The notes under the pieces were generated by a model that was not told the DNA's origin, ran no database searches, and saw only the letters and a program-made list of their open reading frames with translations. DNA of 64,000 bases from Marinomonas rhodophyticola. Its GTDB lineage: Bacteria > Pseudomonadota > Gammaproteobacteria > Pseudomonadales > Marinomonadaceae. Both the position numbers and the translations under genes were made by a program. Position 1 is the stretch's first letter. Every line of letters begins with the position of its first letter. Shown here in pieces: positions 55,191-64,000 of this stretch. The stretch is from contig NZ_JAPEUL010000012.1 of NCBI RefSeq assembly GCF_026113935.1, positions 186,001 to 250,000 on the forward strand, in the 5' to 3' direction.

Positions 55191-56471
55191 TCAGCTGGCT
55201 GCTTTTTCGGCTTGCTTGGCATGTGATTTGGCTTTTTTACTCTCTTCTTGTGCTGGCCGTGTATTGGACAGATCAATAGCGAGTTTTGTTGTTTCTTGTC
55301 CAGTGCTTAGGGGTTTAACGGTGAAATCTCGATCTAAGTTAAAGAAAGAACGACAACCGTCTTCGGTGATTTCGATGGTGTCTGAAATGCCGCAGGTTTT
55401 ATTGCCTTCGATGCCCCACATCCATGGAATCATATGAAAAGTCATGCCCGGTTTGAGCACCGCAGAATTACCCTGTTTTAAGCTGATGATGTAGCCTTCG
55501 TCCCAGCTGGGCGGGAAAGCGATACCAATGGAATACCCCGAGCGTGTGATCAAGCTGGCACCCACTTGATTGTCCATGATGATATTGCGCACCATGTTGT
55601 CCACGTCCGACACCGTCATACCCGGTTGCACCACTCGATGGATTTCATTGAGCGCGCGTTTCATTATTTCTTGTGATTGATACATGGCGTCCGATAATTC
55701 GCCCAAAATAACCGTACGCATCATGGCGGTGTGATAGCGACGATAACAACCACCCACTTCTAAAAAGACGTGCTCGTTGGGTTGTACCGTGCGGCCTTCA
55801 AAAGTGGCGTGACCAATCATGGTTCTTGGTCCAGAGGTCACATAGGGCATGACGGCCGGTGTTTCGCCACCAGCGCGAAACATGGCGGCCGCGATTTCAG
55901 CGCCGATTTCATTTTCGGTAATGCCAGGGCGACAAATTTCAATGCCCGCTTTCATGCCCGCTTCGGTTGCCAACGCGGCGCGACGCATAATGGCGATTTC
56001 TTCTTGCGATTTGCAGATTCGGCCTTCTTCCACAATACCGAAGCAATCCATGAGTTTGGCGTTCTTTAAGGTGGTATGAATGCAATCCTGCTGGTACGCA
56101 GGGAAAAAGTAACTGTTGCGTTCATAGCCAATGCGTTTGTCGGCCAAACCAAATTCGCGTAGGGCGTCCACCAACATTTGAATGGCATCCCCCGTATCTG
56201 GGTAAGGGCGCGTTAATTCGACCCAAGTACGAGCAAAAATATTCGATTCTTCCAACGCCCGAGTGATCATAAAAGGCTCTTTTTCGAGGGGAATCACCAG
56301 CGCCTGAAAAAAGGAATAGCCTGTGGTTTGATAGTCGGTTAAATAGGTAATATTTTCCGGATCGGTGACCACGATGGCATCCAAACGGCGCTCGGCAATG
56401 CGAGCGCGCAGTTCACCCAAGCGGCGTTGATATTCTGCAAAAGTAAAGGTCATGTCATCGCGTTCAATCAT
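55191..56471 (-). CDS. doeA: Ectoine hydrolase (M24 peptidase-like, DoeA/EutD)
   Basis: DoeA opens the ectoine ring to N-acetyl-diaminobutyrate. The 426-aa protein has a creatinase-type N-terminal domain (RRLGELRARIAERRLDAIVV, NITYLTDYQTTGYSFFQALV) and a pita-bread catalytic domain. In the latter some canonical M24 metal ligands are replaced, as in creatinase-like enzymes (FLEVGGCYRRYHTAMMRTVI, PGMTFHMIPWMWG). FARTWVELTRPYPDTGDAIQ is characteristic. A Lys/Ala-rich tail ends the protein. It overlaps the aminotransferase by four bases (ATGA). Confidence 0.85.
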   Translation of the reverse strand: MIERDDMTFTFAEYQRRLGELRARIAERRLDAIVVTDPENITYLTDYQTTGYSFFQALVIPLEKEPFMITRALEESNIFARTWVELTRPYPDTGDAIQMLVDALREFGLADKRIGYERNSYFFPAYQQDCIHTTLKNAKLMDCFGIVEEGRICKSQEEIAIMRRAALATEAGMKAGIEICRPGITENEIGAEIAAAMFRAGGETPAVMPYVTSGPRTMIGHATFEGRTVQPNEHVFLEVGGCYRRYHTAMMRTVILGELSDAMYQSQEIMKRALNEIHRVVQPGMTVSDVDNMVRNIIMDNQVGASLITRSGYSIGIAFPPSWDEGYIISLKQGNSAVLKPGMTFHMIPWMWGIEGNKTCGISDTIEITEDGCRSFFNLDRDFTVKPLSTGQETTKLAIDLSNTRPAQEESKKAKSHAKQAEKAAS

Positions 56472-57727
56472 GCGGCTTCCTCCATCACAAAACGTACGGC
56501 GTCTTTCAATATATCCAACCCTTCTATTAAATCCGCGTCAGGAATCGTCAAAGGGGGAATAATCTTTAATACACGTCCACCGCTGCCGCATGCGCCCAGC
56601 ATCAAGCCTTTTTGGAAGCAACGCTGCACCACCTTCGCTGCCACATCGCCGCTACCCATGTCGAGACCAAGGATCAAACCTTTGCCACGCAGTTCTTTGG
56701 CGCTGTGTTCGCTCACCAAAGGTTCTAGCGCATGACGCACTGTGTTTACTTTTTCCACGACTTCCGACATTAGCTTGTCGTCTTCAAAGTAACTTAGGGC
56801 GACTTCCCCCGCGACAAATGACAAATTTTGTCCACGGAAAGTGCCTGTGTGCTCGCCTGGTGACCAATGCTTATCCAAATCTGGATGAACCAAGTTCATT
56901 GCCATCGGTGTGCCTGCGCCACCAATGCCTTTGGCCAGGGTAATGATGTCGGGGTTGATGCCCATGTCATCAAAGCTAAAATAAGACCCCGTGCGACCGC
57001 AGCCCACTTGAATGTCGTCAACGATCAATACAGAACCGAACTCTTTGGCAAGCTTTTCTAACTTCTGCATCCATTCTTTGCTGGCGACGTTGACGCCACC
57101 TTCTGCTTGAATAGTTTCTACCATAAAAGCTGCTGGTGGTTTGATACCACTGGATGGGTCACGGTATTGATGACCTAAGGCATCTAACGCTGTGAGAGCG
57201 GCTTCATGATCATGCTCTTGGTCAAACAACTCATGGCTGACATGCAATAAAGGCACGCCAGAGGCTTGACGGAAATACTCGTTGGCCGTTGCGGCTAATG
57301 CGCCCAATGTCATGCCGTGAAACCCCTGACTAAAGGCGACAATGTTATGGCGTCCCGTGGCATTACGAGCCAGTTTCATGGCGGCTTCGACCGCATTGGT
57401 GCCGGTTGGTCCCATAAACTGCATGCGATGGGGCATGTTTCTTGGCTTTAAAATCACGTCGGTAAATTTCTGCATAAACTGCGCTTTGGCTTGAGTTTGC
57501 ATGTCCAAACTGTGCAATACGCCGTCCTTTTGCAAATAATCGATCATGGCTGCTTTCATGTGAGGGTTGTTATGCCCAAAGTTAAGCACCCCAGCACCCG
57601 CGAAGAAATCAATGTATTCCTTACCGTCTTCGTCAATTTGACGGGCGTTTTTTGCCGTAACAAAAACCGTTGGGTACGTGCGAGCGTAAGCTCGAATATT
57701 GGATTCTCGTTGTTCGAAAATAGTCAT
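56468..57727 (-). CDS. doeD: Diaminobutyrate aminotransferase (DoeD-like, class III)
   Basis: ATG 57727 is chosen because GGAGG lies 5 bases upstream; the frame opens 5 codons earlier. The 419-aa PLP enzyme has FFAGAGVLNFGHNNP, QFMGPTGTNAVEAAMKLARN, FSQGFHGMTLGALAATANE, LIVDDIQVGCGRTGSYF and the PLP lysine in IITLAKGIGGAGTPMA, matching EctB/DoeD. Within this operon it should convert diaminobutyrate to aspartate semialdehyde. If ectABC existed nearby EctB would be possible, but no ectA or ectC is present. Confidence 0.85.
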   Translation of the reverse strand: MTIFEQRESNIRAYARTYPTVFVTAKNARQIDEDGKEYIDFFAGAGVLNFGHNNPHMKAAMIDYLQKDGVLHSLDMQTQAKAQFMQKFTDVILKPRNMPHRMQFMGPTGTNAVEAAMKLARNATGRHNIVAFSQGFHGMTLGALAATANEYFRQASGVPLLHVSHELFDQEHDHEAALTALDALGHQYRDPSSGIKPPAAFMVETIQAEGGVNVASKEWMQKLEKLAKEFGSVLIVDDIQVGCGRTGSYFSFDDMGINPDIITLAKGIGGAGTPMAMNLVHPDLDKHWSPGEHTGTFRGQNLSFVAGEVALSYFEDDKLMSEVVEKVNTVRHALEPLVSEHSAKELRGKGLILGLDMGSGDVAAKVVQRCFQKGLMLGACGSGGRVLKIIPPLTIPDADLIEGLDILKDAVRFVMEEAA

Positions 57728-57784
57728 AACGCCTCCTATCAACCTCTGTTTACAGCGGTTGTTGGTTCGTGTTTTTTTGGGTTG

Positions 57785-58970
57785 TTACTCTTCTAGTGAG
57801 TGCATAGGTAGTGATTGATCGGCGAGGCCTGCGAGTTGGCAAAACCAACGGCAGACATCGGCAATCAATCGGTCATTGAAATCGTAATGTGGGCTGTGAC
57901 AAGCCACGCTGTGCGCATCGCCATCGTTACTGCCAATTAAGGCAAAGGCACCGGGAACGGCTTGTAGGTAATAGCTAAAATCTTCTGATGCCATGATTGG
58001 CAGAGCTTGCCCATGATGTAATGCGGATTGACCGTACAGCGATTGCCACTCTTTACGAGCCTCGGGTGGCTTGGTCTTTATGATTGATGGTGGCTTGATA
58101 GCGCATTTCATGATCAATCGTACACTTTACGCCATAGGCGGCCGCGGTGTAGGTGGCCACCTCGGAAATGTGTTGGTTGAGCTGCTGACGGGTATCCTCG
58201 TCAGGAACACGAATACTACCGCTTAACGTCGCCGTTTCTGGGATCACTGTTGGCGCAGTGCCGCCATGTATTTGCGTGACGCTGATCACGGCTGTGGCTT
58301 GTGGGGCTATACGACGGCTGACGATTTGCTGTAAGGCTACATTCACCGCGCTGGCTGCCAGAATAGGGTCAGCACACAGTTCTGGTTGGCTAGCGTGACC
58401 ACCGCGACCTTTGAATATGATATTGAAGGTGCCATTACCGCACATGACAATGTCGTCAGGGCACGCCATGGTGCCATAAGGTAGGGCAGGCCAGTTGTGC
58501 CAGCCATAAATCGCGCCGACGTTGTCTAATGCGCCGTCTTTGATCATTTCGCGAGCACCATGCAAGCCTTCTTCGGCTGGCTGAAAATCAGCACAACCGG
58601 TTGGGGTAGTTCTGTTTCAAAGTGTTTTAACCAACGTGCTGTTGCTAGCAAGGTGGCTGTGTGTCCATCGTGACCACAAGCGTGCATGCAGCCTTGATTG
58701 ACGGATTGCCATTCTTTTCCGGTCTGCTCCTCAATGGGTAAGGCATCCATATCGCCGCGCAAAGCAATCGCTGTGCCTTGAGCGTCTTTGTTGAGCCAAG
58801 CAATGGTGCCGGTGTCGGCGCAAGCGCGCCATGGGATATCTAATGCATCAAGCTGATAGCGTATTAAGGATGCTGTATTTTTTTCCTGCCAACCGAGCCT
58901 CAGGATGAGCGTGCAACTGCTTGCGCAGTTTTTCAGCGAAGAGAATGTTTTCTTGCCATAAATTCTGCAT
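57785..58970 (-). CDS. M20-family deacetylase, probable N-acetyl-diaminobutyrate deacetylase (DoeB2-like), three frameshifts
   Basis: The start at 58970 has GGAGG 5 bases upstream, as doeD does. Joined across lesions near 58898, 58587 (missing T) and 58065, the protein is about 394 aa. Metal-binding segments of the M20D hydrolases are present: ALRGDMDALPIEEQTGKEW, MHACGHDGHTATLLATARWL, FQPAEEGLHGAREM, FKGRGGHASQPEL and MASEDFSYYLQAVPGAFALI. In the operon it would remove acetate from N2-acetyl-diaminobutyrate, between DoeA and DoeD. It resembles hippurate hydrolase, so other N-acyl substrates are possible. Confidence 0.78.
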
Positions 58971-59430
58971 AACGCCTCCCTGAAAAAAGATTAAATACGT
59001 AGCGAAATCTGAAAGCTTCATACAGTAGTAATTAAATAATGGTGAGGTTGCAAGTGCAAAAAATAATAATACCGTCAATAAAATGTAGAAATGAAACTAA
59101 AATAAAAGAAAAAGACTGCAAAAAAAACGCTCAAAACAAACACATAGAAAAATATGTAAAAAATGAAAAAAAATTTAAAAAAATCTTCTAAATCAATAAT
59201 AAAAGGCTCTTTTGTCTGCTCTAAAAATGCGCGTCAACGCCCTAAAAATAGGCATTTGTCATGATTTTTGCGTAAAAATAAATATCATGTCAAATTATTT
59301 GTTGTGTAAGTATTAATTCGTTAAGAGTTTATATGTCTAAATATAGTGGGCGTTTTATTTAAGAGAGTTAAAGATAAACAAAGTGACTATGTTGGTTTTA
59401 TTGAGTAACAGAGTGGAAGGCTATTTTGGC
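58971..59430. other. AT-rich intergenic region upstream of the ectoine operon
   Basis: This 460-base gap between two minus-strand units is unusually A-rich, with A-runs at about 59100-59200. It must hold the operon promoter. Several A-tracts spaced near helical repeat could bend DNA or bind H-NS-like proteins. I see no ORF with a ribosome site and no clear regulator palindrome. Confidence 0.5.
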
Positions 59431-59468
59431 CAAAAAAATGCCAATCTATTTAATAATAGACTGGCATT
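59431..59468 (-). terminator. Terminator of the first aldehyde dehydrogenase
   Basis: AATGCCAATCTATT and AATAGACTGGCATT form a 14-base stem with one G-U pair around TAAT-type loop bases. Seven Ts follow on the minus strand. It is 61 bases past the gene. Confidence 0.85.
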
Positions 59469-59528
59469 GAATCCTATCTACAGCGTCTTTTATGACTTAA
59501 CTGTCATAGTTCGCTAGTTTCTGAATGT

Positions 59529-60975
59529 TTAGAAAGGGTAGTGTTGGTTTGGATCTTCAATGGTGATCCAGCGTAAGTCGCTAAACTCTGCGATCCCTGC
59601 TTTACCGCCAAAACGACCGTATCCAGAGTCTCCTACACCACCAAACGGCATTTGAGGTTCGTCTGCGACGGTGGGTCCATTGATATGGCAAATACCGCTT
59701 TCTATTGCATTGGCGCAGGCCAATGCTCGGTTGATGTTCTGTGAGAAAACAGCGGAAGATAAGCCGTACTCAGTGTCGTTGGCGACGCGAATAGCTTCTT
59801 CATCATCTTTCACTCGAATAATGGACTTCACTGGGCCGAAACTTTCTTCCTTGTAAATACGCATATCTGAACTGACATTATCGAGCAAGGTGGCAGAGAA
59901 CATCGAGCCGTTGCTGTCCCCACCACACACTAATTTCGCCCCTTTGCTGACGGCATCGTCGATTAAGTCATGCATTTTTTTCGAGACATCTGGATTGACC
60001 AGTGAGCCAAGTACGACCTGATCGCGCGGGTTGCCCCAAGGTAATTTAGACGCACGTTCGGCCATTTTAGAGACAAATTCATCGGCAATGGCATCGGCTA
60101 CGATTAATCGTTCAGTTGACATACAGATTTGCCCCTGATTCATAAACGCGCCAAACAAGGCCGCATTCACTGCGCCGTCGATATCAGCATCGTCCAATAT
60201 AATTAGCGGCGCTTTACCACCTAACTCTAGCAATGCGGGTTTTAGGTTTTCCCCGGCCAGACGCCCAATAATACGACCAACGGCACTAGAACCGGTGAAG
60301 TTAACGTGGCGAACTTCTGGCGCTTCGATCAAAGCTTTCACAATATCCGCTGCATCTTCGGGTGCATTAGACACAAAGTTGATAACCCCTTTGGGTAATC
60401 CTGCTTCAATAATAACAATCGACGATCAAACGGTGAGTGAGAGGGCAAAGCTCAGAGCTTTTGAAAATCACCGAGTTACCGCAAGCGATAGGGGTTGCCA
60501 CAGAGCGGGCGCCCAGAATAATCGGCGCGTTCCATGGTGAAATTGCCAAACATACGCCTTTTGGTTTTTGCACTGCCATGGCAAAGGTGCCGGGTTTATT
60601 GGCAGGTATGACTTCGCCACCCATCTGGCTGGTTAATGCGGCTGCTTCACGAATATGACCCGCTGCCAACATGACATTGAACCCTGCCCAAGGTCCTGTC
60701 GCACCCGTTTCGGCGATCATGGCTTGGATGAAAGCGTCTTGTTTGCTTTCCATAATGTCTGCGGCTTTGTTGAGGATAGCTCTGCGCTCGCTTGGTCCCG
60801 TTTTTGCCCAGCTTTTGAAGGCACTGTTTGCTGATTGCACCGCAGCTTTTACGTCATCAAGCGTGGCACGGGCAGACACTGAGGCCACTTCACCAGTAAC
60901 TGGGTCTAAACGTGAGAACGTGCTTTGGTTGCTGGCTGAAAGATCTTGTCCACCGATACTAAGTAAGACTGTCAT
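59529..60975 (-). CDS. Aldehyde dehydrogenase (vanillin/salicylaldehyde dehydrogenase-like), frameshifted
   Basis: The start MTVLLSIGGQDLSASNQSTF at 60975 follows GGAGAATACC. The N-terminal half has KGVCLAISPWNAPIILGARS and VIFKSSELCPLTHRLIVD. An extra T at about 60419 shifts the frame to EAGLPKGVINFVSNAPED. The catalytic Glu (LELGGKAPLI) and Cys (NQGQICMSTERL) are intact, as is MPFGGVGDSGYGRFGGKAGI. Restored, it is about 481 aa. It resembles NahF/Vdh aldehyde dehydrogenases. The second, related gene lies immediately upstream on the same strand. Confidence 0.85.
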
Positions 60976-61125
60976 GGTATTCTCCTCTGATTAAAGTGCT
61001 AATTCTTCAATGGTAACGGAGGCTTCTAAGCCACCATCTGTTGCAATATGATTGCCGTTTATACAGCAATACCTCATAAGAACCTTCTTCTCATTTTTGT
61101 GGTTGTTGATAGCAGTGCATGCGAG

Positions 61126-62585
61126 CTAGGGTGGGGCGACCGTGATCCACCGCACTTCGGTAAATTCATCTACGCAAGCTTCGCTACCAAAACGTCCGTA
61201 ACCACTGGACTTAAGTCCGCCAAAAGGCATTGATGGGTCGTCTTTTATGGTTGCGGAGTTGATGTGGCACATGCCGGATTCGAGTTGACTTGCCATGTTT
61301 CTTGCCAACGTCAGGTCGCGAGTGAAAATGGCGGCAGCAAGCCCATATTCACAATTATTGGCTACAGTTATCGCTTCTTCGGGGGAATCGACTCGATAAA
61401 TACCAGCAATGCCCAAAGCATTCTTCTGAGTAGATCCGCATCATCGGCGTGATATGGTCGAGTAAGGTGGCGTCGATAAATTGGCCTCGATCGAGCAGCC
61501 CCAGCGATTTGTGTTGCCCTTTATCGAGCGCGTCTTCAATCAGTGCCGACAATCGAGCGGCGATCGATGCGCTGGCGACTGGCCCTAGTTTGACGTGTTT
61601 GTGGCGAGGATTGCCCGACACTAGATCGGTAACCATGCTTTTTAAAACCTTGATAAAGTCATCCGCAATGGCTTGTTCCACAATGATTCGATCTGTGGCC
61701 ATGCAGATTTGCCCCTGGTTCAAAAAGCCCCATAGACGGCGGCTTTTGCCGCTAACTCTAAATTGGCGTCTTTTAATACGATCAGCGGCGATTTACCACC
61801 TAACTCTAGCAGGCAGCGTTTCAGGTGTTGCGCGGAAATACTGGCGATGATTTTGCCGATACGAGTTGACCCCGTAAAGTTAATACGTCTGACTGCAGGA
61901 TTGGCTATAAAACTGCTAATAACTTCTTCTGCATGCTCAGGTGCATTGGTCATCACAGAAAGAACGCCTTTTGGGACGCCTGCCTCGTCAAGCACTTCGG
62001 CAATGAGTGAGTGCGTTGCTGGAGACAATTCAGAAGCTTTAAGAATGACACTGTTCCCGAACGCTAGAGGAAAGACAATTGCACGCATAGCTAAAACAAT
62101 CGGTGCATTCCAAGGAGCGATTGCAAGGCATACTCCCGCCGGTTGGCGTATGGTGTAGGAATCTGATGTTTCATCTGTGTGTAATGTCGATGGATATTTG
62201 AGCGCCAGATTCACCGCCGCCTCGATGGCATTCGCGGCCACTTGGATATTGAAATCCACCCAGTCATCAACAGCGCCGATTTCACTCAACATTAATTGAG
62301 CAAACCGATCTCGATATTTAGGAATAAGTGCTTTTGCACGGCGAAGAACGGCAGCGCGTTCGAGCACATCTGTGGCGGCCCACTTTGCAAAATTAGCCGC
62401 CGCAACAGCAACCATGTGTTCGGCATCTTCAGATCGACCACAGGCTGCACGAGAGGCCACCAAGTTTGTACTTGGGTCCAATCTTTCAAAATACCCCCAG
62501 CCATAGCTGGCGTGGGTTTACCGCCAATGAATAAGTTTACCTTAGGTGCTGTAGATACATTTGTATCGCTGTACATGATGCTCAA
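61126..62585 (-). CDS. Second aldehyde dehydrogenase of the same subfamily, three frameshifts
   Basis: The TTG at 62585 or the ATG at 62576 may be used. A missing T near 62487 (GGIFERLDPSTN), a missing T near 61725 (YGAFLNQGQICMAT) and a lesion near 61410 (EECFG to LGIAGIYRVDSPEE) split the frame. Joined, the protein is about 486 aa with AIAPWNAPIVLAMRAIVFPL, LLELGGKSPLIVLKDA (Glu), the Cys in QGQICMATDR and GGLKSSGYGRFGSEACV. It is clearly paralogous to its neighbour. A divergent AraC-type regulator shares the 144-base upstream region. Confidence 0.82.
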
Positions 62586-62729
62586 AATTTCACCTTATCG
62601 CTATTATATTTTTTATTTGTCGATGAGCCTGTTTTCAATATTAACAGGTATATTGCTTATAAATATGTTAATTTATGGGTTATTGTTGTTGATTTCTGGT
62701 TTATTTGGTCGATTTTTTGGGGGAAGTCT

Positions 62730-63653
62730 ATGTTGGCAAATATCATAGGCACTATGGTGCGGTTTGAATTTATTCAACCGAGTTTACAATCTCGGGTCTT
62801 TAGCACAGGAAATGACAATTTTGCGGATTTCAATTTAATTGGGCTGGTACAACTTGGCGGTGCAATAGTGACCATGGAAGAAACGCACCATATTGCAGAG
62901 ATGTCAATTTTTTGCATTCCGCATAAAAAACTGGCTAAAGTATCGGTGCCAGCAGGTACTCAAATTTGGCTATTAGGTTACCGTAATGGTCTCAGTTCAC
63001 TGGTTACTGGCTCCGATTCGGACAGTGTGAAACTAGCAACATTGATGCGGCAATTCACCATTACACCTTGTTCAAAAATAGACATCCATGAAGAAATTTT
63101 GCCGCTGTTAAAGCTGTTAAATGCAGAAATATCTTCGCTTAACAAACGCTCCCGCTCCGTCATTTGTTCTATCATGCGGATTTTACTAATCAGTATTTAT
63201 CGACTGAGCAATATCGAATCCATTCGTCTTACTCATTCGCCAGATGAATTGGCGCTGCAACAGTTCCGTCAGCTGGTTGAGATTGAGTATAAAAATAGGC
63301 GCACAGTCGCCTATTATTGTGATGAACTCATCATGACGTATGACCGATTACATGCAATTTGCCAGCGCAATCTGAAAAAGTCGCCTTTGCAGCTAATTAA
63401 CAATCGAGTGTTAATTGAGGCCACCACAAAGCTGAAGCGCTCAACGGAATCAATACAGGCTATCGCCAATGACCTTGGCTATGGCGATGCCAGTCAATTT
63501 AGTCATTTTTTTAAAAAAGAGATGGGGATTTCGCCAAGTCAGTTTAAGCGTCAATATAATGAAAAAACGTTCCTGACCGCGATGAACACACACCAGACTT
63601 TTCAGATTGGCCATAGGTCGGATTGGCTGTGTTTCACCGCTTGGGTTAACTAA
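62730..63653 (+). CDS. AraC-family regulator, divergent from the aldehyde dehydrogenases
   Basis: ATG 62730 follows GGGGGAAG. The N-terminal 190 residues resemble the AraC_binding_2 type. The C-terminal double HTH is clear: RTVAYYCDELIMTYDRLHAI, CQRNLKKSPLQLINNRVLIE, SIQAIANDLGYGDASQFSHF and FKKEMGISPSQFKRQYN. The effector could be an aldehyde or an aromatic precursor of the genes it faces. The product is 307 aa, the usual length. Confidence 0.85.
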   Translation: MLANIIGTMVRFEFIQPSLQSRVFSTGNDNFADFNLIGLVQLGGAIVTMEETHHIAEMSIFCIPHKKLAKVSVPAGTQIWLLGYRNGLSSLVTGSDSDSVKLATLMRQFTITPCSKIDIHEEILPLLKLLNAEISSLNKRSRSVICSIMRILLISIYRLSNIESIRLTHSPDELALQQFRQLVEIEYKNRRTVAYYCDELIMTYDRLHAICQRNLKKSPLQLINNRVLIEATTKLKRSTESIQAIANDLGYGDASQFSHFFKKEMGISPSQFKRQYNEKTFLTAMNTHQTFQIGHRSDWLCFTAWVN

Positions 63654-63701
63654 TACGCATGATAGCAATTGTCATACGGTTTATAGCAAAGCAAACCGAC
63701 T

Positions 63702-64000
63702 CTATTTAGACGTGGTGTGGTTGGGTAAAAATACTCCGATGAGTACGGCTGCAGCGAGAGCAATGACGAACGATACGAACATAGCTTCGCTGGTGCCACT
63801 CATGAACGCCGCACGCGCCTGCTCGGTGAACTCAGTACTTTGTGTGCCCAACTCTTGTGCGATCGACAATGCCGCGGCCAGTGACGATTCCGCAGTCGTT
63901 CGTAAGGCTTCGGGCAGTTCAGTAGGTGCTTTAGCAATATTGGTTGAGAAGCCAGAAGAAATCATTGAACCGAGTACAGCGATGCCAAGTGCACCGCCCA
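63702..64000 (-). CDS. MFS (DHA2-like) transporter, C-terminal part
   Basis: The frame is open to the window edge. The visible 99 residues read GGALGIAVLGSMISSGFSTN, then a periplasmic loop and a last helix (SFVIALAAAVLIGVFLP). This is the C-terminal end of 14-helix drug:proton exporters of the EmrB/QacA type, whose last periplasmic loop looks like this. The N-terminal part is outside the window. Confidence 0.75.
   Translation of the reverse strand, partial: GGALGIAVLGSMISSGFSTNIAKAPTELPEALRTTAESSLAAALSIAQELGTQSTEFTEQARAAFMSGTSEAMFVSFVIALAAAVLIGVFLPNHTTSK

Noticed and set aside
1..64000. CRISPR arrays, tRNA and rRNA genes
   Set aside because: No regularly spaced repeats with unique spacers, no tRNA TPsiC-type GTTCRANNC hairpin clusters and no rRNA-like sequence were seen.

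Overview
The window looks like a chromosomal segment of a marine gammaproteobacterium of the Oceanospirillales, most likely Marinomonas or a close relative. The evidence is the set of gammaproteobacterial housekeeping proteins (DnaX-YbaB-RecR, RNase D, YcgL/YcgN, HrpA, RadD, YejK, DusA, TrhO, CsrA), a compatible-solute (ectoine) degradation operon, and moderately AT-rich codon use. The genus is an inference from protein style, not from a search.

Layout. 1-6.4 kb: a SatD-like protein with a palindromic operator, an IS5-type transposase remnant, an OmpA-family lipid-anchored/periplasmic-type protein, GloA, YejK, a HAD phosphatase, DUF2947 and a DTW-domain protein. 6.6-11.8 kb: DUF1499, TetR, RadD helicase, a 2OG-Fe(II) oxygenase and TrhO. 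11.9-20.2 kb: a long + strand run dnaX-ybaB-recR-rnd-ycgL-ycgN-VWA protein-YafJ-like amidotransferase-UPF0158. 20.2-21.2 kb: a decayed HicAB module and a REP-like palindrome. 21.2-32.3 kb: cysK, hrpA, mlaA, a GGDEF protein, a PQQ sugar dehydrogenase, an acetyltransferase, tal and dusA.

32.4-37.3 kb is the accessory region. It abuts the 5' end of dusA (a known prophage/island integration site) and holds remnants of P2-type tail genes (gpU, probably gpD), a 310-bp module present twice, two different cassettes downstream of the two module copies (a lysozyme-like protein plus a two-helix membrane protein; a TonB-C-domain lipoprotein), and nested copies of a Y1/RAYT-type transposon with solo ends. 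This is the part most likely to hold something new.

37.4-53.7 kb: a DMT exporter, endonuclease I, csrA beside a divergent S24 repressor/Cro-like pair with an SOS box, a DUF1127 gene with a highly structured 3' region and a 32-codon leader ORF, YaeQ, a dienelactone hydrolase, a queuosine mannosyltransferase homologue, a YjiH-type transporter, AhpD-like and AraC proteins, a glutathione peroxidase, an S33 peptidase, Ddl and an AAA ATPase. 53.8-59 kb: a four-gene ectoine-degradation operon. 59.5-64 kb: two paralogous aldehyde dehydrogenases, a divergent AraC regulator and the end of an MFS exporter.

Caution on quality: about 30 single-base lesions interrupt otherwise well-conserved genes, and most fall in homopolymers. 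Sequencing error is the simplest explanation, so I give full gene spans across them and state where the break is. Genuine decay is claimed only where sequence is missing or interrupted by other elements.
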